Shown here: piece by piece, positions 1 to 6,771 of the stretch
Numbering within the stretch: position 1 is the first letter of the stretch
Layout of the letters: the number at the start of each line of letters is the position of its first letter
From: Candidatus Moraniibacteriota bacterium
Lineage (GTDB): Bacteria; Patescibacteriota; Minisyncoccia; Moranbacterales; GCA-2747515
Length of the DNA stretch: 14,603 bases
Assembly: GCA_027031945.1 (NCBI GenBank)
Contig: JALVPE010000034.1
Location: 1-14,603, forward strand
Direction of reading: 5' to 3'
Notes under the pieces: generated by a model
The model's database searches: none
What the model saw: the letters and a program-made list of their open reading frames with translations, nothing else
Told to the model about the DNA's origin: nothing
Translations under genes and position numbers: made by a program

Positions 1-20
1 TTATACTTTTTTGTAATTTG

Positions 21-98
21 TACCTTGTAAGAGAATCGAACTCCTAATAAATATTTATTTTCCTATATAATTTCATCTAAAAAATTATACACAAGGAT
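21..98 (-). ncRNA. tRNA-like element with T-arm and acceptor strand (degenerate tRNA or unknown structured RNA)
   Basis: On the minus strand, 45-41 (AGGAG) pairs with 33-29 (CTCTT) around the 7-nt loop TTCGATT, which matches the T-loop consensus TTCRANY. The next seven bases (28-22, ACAAGGT) and A21 fit an acceptor strand plus discriminator. A matching 5' strand, CCTTGT, lies at 96-91 and gives 6 bp at a total span of about 75 nt, the size of a class I tRNA. The interior does not fold as a tRNA: the D-arm position is taken by an 8-bp hairpin (89-82 with 73-66), and the anticodon-arm region has only a 4-bp stem with an 8-nt loop, or a 5-bp/4-nt alternative. No CCA is encoded and the first acceptor pair would be T-T. 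It may be a decayed tRNA gene, a tRNA-like end of another RNA, or coincidence. Confidence 0.3.
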
Positions 99-188
99 AT
101 GTCATGTAAAAATACATTAATGTTTTTCAACAAAAATCACATGAAGAATTATATAACGTCAAATCAAAAAGCTTCCGATAATCCATCC

Positions 189-217
189 ATTATAACATAA
201 AAATACATTTCACACAA
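189..217 (-). promoter_or_regulatory. sigma70-type promoter pointing into the gene-free left end
   Basis: The minus strand carries TTGTGT at 217-212, a 17-nt spacer and a perfect TATAAT at 194-189. Transcription would start near 182 and run left. No protein gene lies between there and position 1, so the likely product is a non-coding transcript that includes the tRNA-like element, or a gene beyond the window edge. The match is by eye only. Confidence 0.5.
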
Positions 218-308
218 GACTTTTATTTATTATTCATTCACCAATCATAAAAACTACAAATCCTCTTCCTTCACAAAAATAACCAAAGATGTATATAATT
301 ATTTCTCA

Positions 309-1328
309 TTACTTTAACGCCTCCTTCAAATCTTCAACCATATCTACAGGAGTTGGATCTTGCCCATACTCAAGTGCTAAATAATAAGAAATCCAATCAG
401 CTAAAGTTATTGTTGCAAATAAACGATAAAAAATATCTCCTTCCGGCATATCAATAATATTCGTTTTAATTCCTTTTTTCTCTAAAAACTTTGCCGTTAC
501 TTCATAACGTAATAAATTGCGCGGATGATCCTCCAAATCTCTAAGCATAAGTATATGAAATTTCGACTGTGGATTTGAAAAACCTACAAATTCATTATGA
601 TTTAACTCTGGAAAATAATTCCAAAACGCCGGCGTTTTCGAATTTTCATTAATTTTAATTTTCCAAATCATCGCCAAAGCCTTAAACTTCGTTGAAGCAT
701 ATACTACAGGTGTCTTACCCACTAAAGTTTTAGCAATCCGTTTTCCCTGTTCCTCCATTTTTAACGTGCTTTTCCTTAGTTGATCACTAACTTTATCAAG
801 TTCCACAACTGCTTGCGGAAGTTTTTTTGCATTTACAAGAATTTGTAAAATTGAGGACACAAAATGTGCAGTGGCCATACGTGGTTGAAAGTTGTCAAAA
901 GGAATTGGCAATTTTACATGTGGTACATTATTTTCTTTACACATTTTCTCAACCTCTCCTCCCGCAGAGATGCCTACACATGGTAAATTATTTTTCAATG
1001 CCTCTCTGAAAGATGCTATAGTCTCCTCAGTATTTCCTGAATGTGAACAAATAATATTCAAACAATCATTATATGCCTCTGGTGGTAATTCGTAAAAACG
1101 ATTCTGATAAACTGAAATGAGTTTATAATTATCATATTTTTGGGAAATACTATTTAAGATAATACGTAATACATTTGCATGTAATGCACTTCCACCCATT
1201 CCTGATACCATAATACGTGAAAACTGAGTGTTTACATTAATATCTCTTGCAACAGCAAAACCTTCTTTAAATTGTTCTGATGTTGATAAAATTACTCTAC
1301 GAAGATTACTTTTATCTATATTATTCAT
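309..1328 (-). CDS. SIS-domain bifunctional phosphoglucose/phosphomannose isomerase
   Basis: This 339-residue cytosolic enzyme is predicted to interconvert glucose-6-phosphate or mannose-6-phosphate with fructose-6-phosphate, at the entry to glycolysis and sugar-nucleotide synthesis. The SIS phosphosugar-binding motifs are visible: GMGGSA at residues 43-48, SHSGNTEET at 95-103 and PR at 149-150. The C-terminal half carries the family signature ENSKTPAFWNYFPELNHNE around 228-246, which holds the expected catalytic Glu (E228) and His (H244). Length is normal for the archaeal-type bifunctional family, which replaces the classical 550-residue Pgi in many small genomes. It is the last gene of the secG block, 18 nt after the substrate-binding protein gene. 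The ATG has an A/T-only leader and no Shine-Dalgarno. Sugar specificity cannot be read from the sequence. Confidence 0.88.
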   Translation of the reverse strand: MNNIDKSNLRRVILSTSEQFKEGFAVARDINVNTQFSRIMVSGMGGSALHANVLRIILNSISQKYDNYKLISVYQNRFYELPPEAYNDCLNIICSHSGNTEETIASFREALKNNLPCVGISAGGEVEKMCKENNVPHVKLPIPFDNFQPRMATAHFVSSILQILVNAKKLPQAVVELDKVSDQLRKSTLKMEEQGKRIAKTLVGKTPVVYASTKFKALAMIWKIKINENSKTPAFWNYFPELNHNEFVGFSNPQSKFHILMLRDLEDHPRNLLRYEVTAKFLEKKGIKTNIIDMPEGDIFYRLFATITLADWISYYLALEYGQDPTPVDMVEDLKEALK

Positions 1329-1346
1329 AATTTTTATTTTTTAAAT

Positions 1347-3074
1347 TTATTTTTTTACACGTTTTTCTTTAATATTCCATAAATGAATATCCACATATCT
1401 ATCATATGATGTATTCACACGATTTACACGAATATTCTTAATATCATCACTATGTATAAAAGAAAGTTTTGGAGCAAAAAGAAAAACTGCCGGCACTTCA
1501 TCTTTAAGACGTTTTTGTTGTTCTTTGTATAATTCTTGACGTTTATCACTGTCTTTTTGTTTAACAAGTTCTTCTAAAGCAGTATTCATTTTCTCATCAT
1601 CAAAAAGAGCATAATTTATACCAGGATCTTCCTTTTCATCTCCGTGCCACAATGGTAATAAGTTAGGCTCAAAACGCATTTGATGTGCATATAACAAAGC
1701 GTCATAATCGCGAGGCCTTAAAACATTTGCTTCCATATCACTTTTTTCATGTTCCTGAATTTTTAATTCTACACCTATTTCTTTCCATTGCTGTTCTAAC
1801 ATATGCGCAACCTGTGTAAGCTCTCTATGATTTGCGCTAATATGTAACACAAACGATAAACGAGTATCATTTTTTACACGTATTCCATCTTCTCCAATTT
1901 TCCAACCATTCTCCTCTAATATTTTTTTTGCTTCATCTAAATTAAATGATGATTGTTGTAATGTATCATCAAATCCCACAACGCCTTGCGCAAAAGGAGA
2001 TAGTCTGACATTTGCATTTTGCTCAAATACTTCTGATACAATCTTATTTCTATCAGTTGCATACGCAAGAGCCTTTCTTACTCCATCAAAAGCAAGTGGC
2101 ACACTCTTGGTTTGATTAAAGAAAACAGCAAAATAATGTGGCAATTCTATAGATTTTATGTCCGCAATTTTATCTAAAGCATCAATATATTCTCTCTTAT
2201 CAACAATAACTGCTGACACCGTTCCGTTTTTATAAGCATTGACTGCATCTGCACGCGTTGGATAAAAATTTATAACAATTTTCGTAATGAATGGTTCACC
2301 TTTATAATATTTTTCATTCGCTCGTAATGTGTATGAGGAAATTAAATTCTCCTTTTCATTCATGTTTAAATCTGAAAACTTATATGGACCAGAACCAATT
2401 GGTTTTTGATTATACTCTGTCAATTGAAACTGTTCCGGACCAATTTCTCCCCAAATGTGTTTTGGTAATATACCAAGTGTTAATTCATGTAAAAAATCAC
2501 TATTTGGTTCATTTAAAATAAATTTAATCGTATAATCATCAATTTTTTCATATTTAACATCATGCCATGCAAGACGTATATCATTATTTACTCCCACAGC
2601 ACCGTATGCAATATTTTTTGCAGTATCTAATGTATATATCACATCATCAACTGTTAAATTTTCTCCATCATGCCACTTAACATCTTTACGTAAAAAAATC
2701 GTGTATTCTTTGATGTCATCACTAACTTCAAATCGCTCTGCAATATCTTCTCGTAACATACCATTTTCATCATAATCAAATAAGCCACTAAAAATCAATT
2801 TCACTAAATCACGATCTGCAGCTGAAGAGTATGATAATAAAGGATTAAGATAACGTGGTTGCCCCACATAAGCTTCCATATACTGACCACCTTTAGCCGG
2901 TTGCACCACGGTCATAAACTGATAAATTGATATAATCCACCACAAAAAACTTCCAGCAATAACCAAAATCAAAAGTATAATGATCATTTTTTTAAACAAA
3001 GAAATACCTTTTGTTGCATGAAATAATGATTTTGGTGAAAAAATTGTACGAAATATTGAAGATTTTATAAACAA
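1347..3074 (-). CDS. membrane-anchored peptide/oligopeptide ABC substrate-binding protein (SBP family 5)
   Basis: A 575-residue protein of the extracellular solute-binding family 5 (DppA/OppA type), which captures peptides or similar ligands for an ABC importer. A basic N-terminal tail is followed by one hydrophobic helix at about residues 30-52, then the family-typical PAKGGQY (59-65) and GQPRYLNPLL (71-80) segment and the long ligand-binding body. There is no lipobox cysteine, so it is probably held by an uncleaved helix, not a lipid. The reading frame opens at a TTG (3074), two codons after an in-frame stop. The first ATG is at 2987 and would remove the basic tail but keep the helix. I prefer the TTG because the tail resembles that of relatives as I recall them, but this is uncertain. 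No permease or ATPase gene is nearby, so partner subunits must be encoded elsewhere. Confidence 0.82.
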   Translation of the reverse strand: MFIKSSIFRTIFSPKSLFHATKGISLFKKMIIILLILVIAGSFLWWIISIYQFMTVVQPAKGGQYMEAYVGQPRYLNPLLSYSSAADRDLVKLIFSGLFDYDENGMLREDIAERFEVSDDIKEYTIFLRKDVKWHDGENLTVDDVIYTLDTAKNIAYGAVGVNNDIRLAWHDVKYEKIDDYTIKFILNEPNSDFLHELTLGILPKHIWGEIGPEQFQLTEYNQKPIGSGPYKFSDLNMNEKENLISSYTLRANEKYYKGEPFITKIVINFYPTRADAVNAYKNGTVSAVIVDKREYIDALDKIADIKSIELPHYFAVFFNQTKSVPLAFDGVRKALAYATDRNKIVSEVFEQNANVRLSPFAQGVVGFDDTLQQSSFNLDEAKKILEENGWKIGEDGIRVKNDTRLSFVLHISANHRELTQVAHMLEQQWKEIGVELKIQEHEKSDMEANVLRPRDYDALLYAHQMRFEPNLLPLWHGDEKEDPGINYALFDDEKMNTALEELVKQKDSDKRQELYKEQQKRLKDEVPAVFLFAPKLSFIHSDDIKNIRVNRVNTSYDRYVDIHLWNIKEKRVKK

Positions 3075-3083
3075 ATGTTACAC

Positions 3084-3089
3084 ATTATA
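3084..3089 (-). promoter_or_regulatory. possible -10 element just before the SBP gene
   Basis: A perfect TATAAT lies at 3089-3084 on the minus strand, 10 nt before the TTG start of the SBP gene. No good -35 is seen at 16-18 nt. A start about 7 nt downstream would leave almost no leader before the TTG, which would favour the downstream ATG at 2987. In such AT-rich DNA a lone TATAAT is weak evidence. Confidence 0.2.
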
Positions 3090-3093
3090 ACCA

Positions 3094-3114
3094 CTGAAAA
3101 ATTTATATTTTCAG
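3094..3114 (-). other. 7-bp hairpin overlapping the secG stop codon
   Basis: CTGAAAA and TTTTCAG form a perfect 7-bp stem around a 7-nt AT-only loop, beginning in the last sense codons of secG and spanning its TGA. No T-run follows it on the minus strand, so it is not a standard intrinsic terminator. It could tune read-through, RNA processing or decay between secG and the SBP gene, or be a chance AT-rich palindrome. Confidence 0.3.
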
Positions 3115-3329
3115 ATACCTATTTTTACTATCGTTATCGCAACTCCCACAAATAATATTGCCAATACTACTGTTGAACGTGTAAGAAATTTTTCAAATCC
3201 ACGTTTAGTATGATATGAACCATTAAAACTGCCACCCAAAATATCCAATCCCTCTCCTCTATTTTGCATCAAAACCACAACTACAAGTAAAATTGAAATT
3301 ACTGCCTGTACTATAAGTAATATTTTCAT
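3111..3329 (-). CDS. secG: preprotein translocase subunit SecG
   Basis: A 72-residue inner-membrane protein, the small accessory subunit of the SecYEG translocon that aids SecA-driven export. It has the family layout: hydrophobic helix at about residues 3-22, a short polar loop containing the conserved QNRGEG and a GG-SFNGS-like segment (22-40), and a second helix at about 51-70. The length is typical of SecG. It is the first gene behind its own promoter and lies 79 nt after rpsI. The stop is TGA; reading through would add eleven codons with no family resemblance, which supports TGA as a true stop here. The leader before the ATG (AAAAGAA) is not a convincing ribosome-binding site. Confidence 0.92.
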   Translation of the reverse strand: MKILLIVQAVISILLVVVVLMQNRGEGLDILGGSFNGSYHTKRGFEKFLTRSTVVLAILFVGVAITIVKIGI

Positions 3330-3358
3330 TTCTTTTATTAATTAATCTATCTAAAAGG

Positions 3359-3387
3359 ATAATATCATCCCAAGAATAAAAAGTCAA
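3359..3387 (-). promoter_or_regulatory. extended -10 sigma70 promoter of the secG block
   Basis: The minus strand reads TTGACT (3387-3382), a 17-nt spacer ending in TGA, then TATTAT (3364-3359), so it has both a near-consensus -35 and an extended -10 (TGn). The start site would be near 3352, giving a leader of about 23 nt before the secG ATG. It separates secG-SBP-isomerase from the ribosomal block. No terminator is visible between rpsI and this site, so read-through is possible. Confidence 0.7.
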
Positions 3388-3408
3388 TCAAAACAAAACA
3401 CCAAAATT

Positions 3409-3882
3409 CTATCGTTTGCTCCATTGTGGAGAACGACGTGCTTTTTTAAGTCCCGGTTTCTTACGCTCAACTTTACGCGCATCTCTGGTTAGTAAGCCAT
3501 TTGCTTTCAAAGTTGGTCTAAGAGTTTCATCATATTTAACAAGTGCCCTAGCAATACCAAGTTTTGCAGCGTCAGCTTGAGAACTAATTCCACTCCCTTT
3601 TACAAGTACAGATATAGCACACTTATCGGTAAGTCCAGTAACTTTAATGGGTTCTAAAAATAGATCCTTTTGTGTATCAGTATGAAAATACTCCGTATAT
3701 TTTTTACCATTCACAATAATTCCTGACTCACTAACAGTATCTTTCAAGTCACAATAAACGCGCACTTGTGCCACAGCAGTCTTACGACGTCCAACACCAT
3801 AATAATATTTTCCAATAAAAAACTTATCATTAACTTTATCCAGTGGGGATATAGTTTTTTTATCTTGCTTTTTTGTTGCCAT
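3409..3882 (-). CDS. rpsI: 30S ribosomal protein S9
   Basis: S9 sits in the head of the small subunit, and its C-terminal tail reaches the P-site tRNA. The core from about residue 28 shows the family opening YYGVGRRKTAVAQVRVY and the ending KKARRSPQWSKR with the invariant terminal Lys-Arg. The protein has 157 residues against about 130 for the usual form; the difference is mainly a lysine-rich N-terminal extension of about 25 residues. The stop is TAG. It follows rplM by 35 nt, the conserved L13-S9 pair, and closes the ribosomal block. The bases CAAGAGTT before the ATG contain only a weak GAG at poor spacing. Confidence 0.96.
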   Translation of the reverse strand: MATKKQDKKTISPLDKVNDKFFIGKYYYGVGRRKTAVAQVRVYCDLKDTVSESGIIVNGKKYTEYFHTDTQKDLFLEPIKVTGLTDKCAISVLVKGSGISSQADAAKLGIARALVKYDETLRPTLKANGLLTRDARKVERKKPGLKKARRSPQWSKR

Positions 3883-3917
3883 AACTCTTGATTTAAAATA
3901 TCAATTATCTTATATAC

Positions 3918-4307
3918 TTATTCATGTGTAATATCAATGTTTTTATTATGTTTTTCTCCAGCATAAATAAACAACCTCTTTTGCATTCGGCTACCAAGTT
4001 TATTTTTTGGCAACATACCAACAACTGATTTACGTATTATCTCTTCAGGCTTATTTTTTCTTAGTTCCTTAACCGTTATTTCCTTTATTCCTCCAACATA
4101 ACCAGAATGACTGTAATACTTTTTATTATTTTCTTTATTACCTGTCAACTTAATTTTTTCAGCATTTATAATAACTACACTATCACCACTATCAATATGT
4201 GGCGTATAATCAACTTTATTTTTACCCATTAAAACTTGCGCAACCTCTGTCGAGAGTCTTCCAAGAACATAATTTTTTGCGTCAAATAAATGATATTGCC
4301 GTTCCAT
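3918..4307 (-). CDS. rplM: 50S ribosomal protein L13
   Basis: L13 is an early-assembly protein of the large subunit that binds 23S rRNA. Recognisable blocks include GRLSTEVAQVLMGKNK near residue 16, the VDYTPHIDSGDSVVIINAEK segment, and GMLPKNKLGSRMQKRLFIYAG near the C-terminus. I start it at the ATG at 4307 (129 residues, MERQYHLFDAK). The open frame extends four codons upstream to a TTG at 4319, but that adds only residues with no family counterpart. It lies between rplQ (23 nt away) and rpsI. It ends with a short hydrophilic tail. Confidence 0.95.
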   Translation of the reverse strand: MERQYHLFDAKNYVLGRLSTEVAQVLMGKNKVDYTPHIDSGDSVVIINAEKIKLTGNKENNKKYYSHSGYVGGIKEITVKELRKNKPEEIIRKSVVGMLPKNKLGSRMQKRLFIYAGEKHNKNIDITHE

Positions 4308-4329
4308 GATTTTAATCAAAACTTATTAT

Positions 4330-4782
4330 TTACTTTGATGAATCTTCGTCATCATTTTTTACTTCTTGCTCATCTACCTTAATAGCTTGTTTTGCAGCAG
4401 TAACTTTATCCTCCTGCTCCTGCGTAAAATCTACCAATTCAATAATAGCCATATGTGCACCATCACTCTTTCTCGGTGACAATTTAACAACACGTGCATA
4501 ACCACTATTTCGACCATTAAATTTTTCAATGTTTTGCACCAAAACATTAATAGCATCTTTTGACAATTGATTTTCAACTTTACGTATAATTTCCAAAACC
4601 GAACCATTAGCACGCTTTGTTTTTGTAATCACTTTATCAATAGCACTTTTTGCTTCTTTTGCTTTTGCTTCAGTAGTTTCAATACGACCATGAATAATCA
4701 AACTACTCAAAAGTGACTTGAGTAATGCCTTTCTTTGTGAACGCACACGTCCAAATTGTCTACCTGTTTTACAGTGTTTCAT
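4330..4782 (-). CDS. rplQ: 50S ribosomal protein L17
   Basis: L17 lies near the peptide exit tunnel of the large subunit. The N-terminus MKHCKTGRQFGRVRSQRKAL, then LLSSLIIHGRIETTEAKAKE, and the segment NSGYARVVKLSPRKSDGAHMA near the end of the core are diagnostic. At 150 residues it is longer than the usual 115-130; the extra part is a charged C-terminal tail of about 25 residues ending in a D/E-rich stretch. It follows rpoA by 19 nt, the classical alpha-operon order. No Shine-Dalgarno precedes the ATG. Confidence 0.96.
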   Translation of the reverse strand: MKHCKTGRQFGRVRSQRKALLKSLLSSLIIHGRIETTEAKAKEAKSAIDKVITKTKRANGSVLEIIRKVENQLSKDAINVLVQNIEKFNGRNSGYARVVKLSPRKSDGAHMAIIELVDFTQEQEDKVTAAKQAIKVDEQEVKNDDEDSSK

Positions 4783-4801
4783 AAAAACTTTTAAAATTTA
4801 T

Positions 4802-5533
4802 TTATTCTTCTACTACTTCCTCCTCCGCTGTCTCTTTTTCAGACACAGGAATTCCACTGGATAACGCACCAAATTGTTCCACCAAAATATCCACACTCTT
4901 ATCAAATGCTTCCTGCGGTGTAATACTTCCATCTGTTACAATTTCCAAAGTTACCTTATCATAATCAGTCCTCTTTCCAACGCGCATGTTTTCAACATTA
5001 TAATTAACACGCTTTACAGGAGTGTATACAGCATCAATTACAATTGAACCTAGTTCTTTTTCACGATTCTTTTGTTGATCGGAAGACACATAACCAATCC
5101 CCTTTTCAACTGTTAATTCCATTTCAAGCTTAGCTTTCTTATCGGTTAACTTTGCAATTATTTGTGAAGTATTTACTACTTCAATATTAGCAGAAGTTTT
5201 AATATCAGCTGCAGTTACATTTCCTTCCCCTTTTGCTTTAAGAGAAACTGTCACTTTTTCATCTGTATGCATACGAAAACGTACTTGTTTCAAATTTAAA
5301 ATAATTTGCACAACATCTTCCATTACACCATCAATTGCTGAAAATTCATGTGATACACCTTTAATTTTCACAGATGTAATGGCAGCACCCTCTAATGAAG
5401 AAAGTAACACTCTCCGAATTGCATTTCCAATTGTTGTACCATACCCGGGAAAACAAGCAGGAATTTCAATTGTTCCCATATTATCTTTGCCCTCTTTATA
5501 TTGTGGAGCCTCTGGTATTGATATTGTCGACAT
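4802..5533 (-). CDS. rpoA: RNA polymerase alpha subunit, N-terminal domain only
   Basis: The alpha subunit dimerises to nucleate RNA polymerase assembly. The 243 residues cover the whole alpha N-terminal domain: GNAIRRVLLSSLEG (36-49), GVSHEFSAIDGVMEDV (59-74), and YTPVKRVNYNVE..RVG..TDYDKVTLEI (170-198), ending at the dimerisation helix near 220. What follows is only a 15-20 residue acidic tail; the helix-hairpin-helix C-terminal domain (normally another 80 or so residues) is absent, and rplQ begins 19 nt after the stop, leaving no room for it. I chose the ATG at 5533. The frame opens further upstream, at 5602, but that stretch overlaps the end of rpsD and adds 23 non-homologous residues. 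The leader is an A-rich run with no Shine-Dalgarno. Confidence 0.95.
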   Translation of the reverse strand: MSTISIPEAPQYKEGKDNMGTIEIPACFPGYGTTIGNAIRRVLLSSLEGAAITSVKIKGVSHEFSAIDGVMEDVVQIILNLKQVRFRMHTDEKVTVSLKAKGEGNVTAADIKTSANIEVVNTSQIIAKLTDKKAKLEMELTVEKGIGYVSSDQQKNREKELGSIVIDAVYTPVKRVNYNVENMRVGKRTDYDKVTLEIVTDGSITPQEAFDKSVDILVEQFGALSSGIPVSEKETAEEEVVEE

Positions 5534-5567
5534 ATTTTTTTTATTAATAACAAATAAACTATAAATA

Positions 5568-6188
5568 CTACTTTGAATAAAATTCAACAATGACCTGTGC
5601 ATTTATATTTGCATCAAAATCATCACGTTTCGGAAGCGCAATCATTTTTCCACTCATATTCTTTTGATCTAAGCTAAGCCAAGCAACAACATGTTTTTTA
5701 TTCTTAATATATTGCTCTTGATTTTTAAAATAACCATTTCCTATCTTTGAAGGATTTATCGTAATTTCATCTCCAACTTTAACTTCATATGAAGGAATTG
5801 ACATCCTTTTTCCATTTACATAAATCATCGAATGATTGACAATTTGTCTAGCTTGCGGTCGTGTCTGAGCAAACCCTAATCGATATACCACATTATCTAA
5901 GCGTTGCTCCAATCTGGCTAAAAGCAAATCACCTGTAACACCAGGACGATTTTTTACATCTTCATAATGCTTCCGAAATTGTTTTTCTAAAATGCCATAA
6001 ATATACTTTGCTTTTTGTTTCATCGCAAGTTGTCTACCATATTCACTCTTGTTACGTGAAAAATTTTTTCCATGCACACCAGGTGCATAATTTTTTCGCG
6101 ACAAAATTCTATCGTATTTCTCCGTACCATATATATTTTCGCCAAATCGACGACAAATTTTTGCTTTTGGTCCTGTATATCGAGCCAT
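5568..6188 (-). CDS. rpsD: 30S ribosomal protein S4
   Basis: S4 nucleates assembly of the small-subunit body by binding 16S rRNA and, in many bacteria, represses its own operon. The protein starts MARYTGPKAKICRRFG, then carries YGRQLAMKQKAKYIYGILEK and the S4 RNA-binding domain at about residues 95-160 (RLDNVVYRLGFAQTRPQARQ, then the HSMIYVNGKRM region). It has 206 residues, the normal size. Only one of the N-terminal zinc-ligand cysteines is present (C12), so this is the zinc-free form. AGGAT lies directly against the ATG, too close to be a standard ribosome-binding site. The stop is TAG. It precedes rpoA by 34 nt. Confidence 0.97.
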   Translation of the reverse strand: MARYTGPKAKICRRFGENIYGTEKYDRILSRKNYAPGVHGKNFSRNKSEYGRQLAMKQKAKYIYGILEKQFRKHYEDVKNRPGVTGDLLLARLEQRLDNVVYRLGFAQTRPQARQIVNHSMIYVNGKRMSIPSYEVKVGDEITINPSKIGNGYFKNQEQYIKNKKHVVAWLSLDQKNMSGKMIALPKRDDFDANINAQVIVEFYSK

Positions 6189-6235
6189 ATCCTACTGTAA
6201 TTAAATATATTTATTAATTAATTGATTATAAAAAA

Positions 6236-6712
6236 TTATACACGACGCGGTTTACGACGTCTACAACCATTATGAGCTATTGGAGTTATGTCCTTAATTA
6301 AACTAATCTCAAATCCTTTGGCTGCAAGTGCTCTAATTGCCGCATCACGACCGCCTCCAACACCTTTTACAAATACCTGTAACTCTTTTATGTTATTTTT
6401 TTGCACTTTCTCAACAACAGCATTTACAATTTGCGATGCTGCATATGGCGTTGATTTCTTTGCTCCCTTAAACCCAATAACACCTGCACTTGACCAACCA
6501 AGCACTGCACCATTAAGATCTGTAATCGTCACAATTGTATTATTGTATGTGGCCTGGATATGTGCCTGACCTTTACGAATCTGCCTATTACCTCTGCTCT
6601 TTTTTTTCTTAATCTTAACAGGTTCTTTGTCATCAGTAGACATTGTTTCTACTGCAGTTTTTATGTCTTCCTTGACAACTTTATCTTCTTTTTTATTTAT
6701 CTCATCACTCAT
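6236..6712 (-). CDS. rpsK: 30S ribosomal protein S11
   Basis: S11 forms part of the small-subunit platform near the mRNA exit. The core from about residue 39 has GQAHIQATYNNTIVTITD, then GVIGFKGAKKSTPYAA, the GVGGGRDAAIRAL turn and the terminal CRRRKPRRV. I start it at the ATG at 6712 (158 residues). An in-frame TTG at 6757 would add 15 hydrophobic residues with no family counterpart. Even so, the protein has a 30-residue N-terminal extension, acidic at first (DEINKKED) and then a KIKKKK run, compared with the usual 125-130 residues. It sits between rpsM and rpsD, as in the alpha operon. Confidence 0.95.
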   Translation of the reverse strand: MSDEINKKEDKVVKEDIKTAVETMSTDDKEPVKIKKKKSRGNRQIRKGQAHIQATYNNTIVTITDLNGAVLGWSSAGVIGFKGAKKSTPYAASQIVNAVVEKVQKNNIKELQVFVKGVGGGRDAAIRALAAKGFEISLIKDITPIAHNGCRRRKPRRV

Positions 6713-6771
6713 GATACTGTTATAAATATAAAATAAATTTTTTACACAAAACTTCAATTTTTAAAATAATC

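Noticed and set aside
21..98. A functional proline tRNA with anticodon AGG
   Set aside because: T-AGG-AA does fall at the anticodon position, but the stem has only 4 bp with an 8-nt loop, there is no D-stem, and the first acceptor pair is mismatched.
21..308. Transfer-messenger RNA (ordinary or permuted) ending in the T-arm at 29-45
   Set aside because: No tag peptide reading frame ending in Ala-Ala-stop and no tmRNA-like 5' end is seen upstream. A permuted gene would need its coding piece left of position 1, which I cannot see.
3330..3408. Intrinsic terminator after rpsI
   Set aside because: The GGAT/ATCC palindrome here has only 4 bp and overlaps the -10 region of the secG promoter; no hairpin with a T-run is present.
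5534..5602. An upstream start for rpoA overlapping the end of rpsD
   Set aside because: The added 23 residues have no counterpart in alpha subunits, and the ATG at 5533 gives the family N-terminus directly.
6713..6757. TTG start for S11
   Set aside because: It adds a hydrophobic stretch foreign to S11, and a normal ATG is available at 6712.
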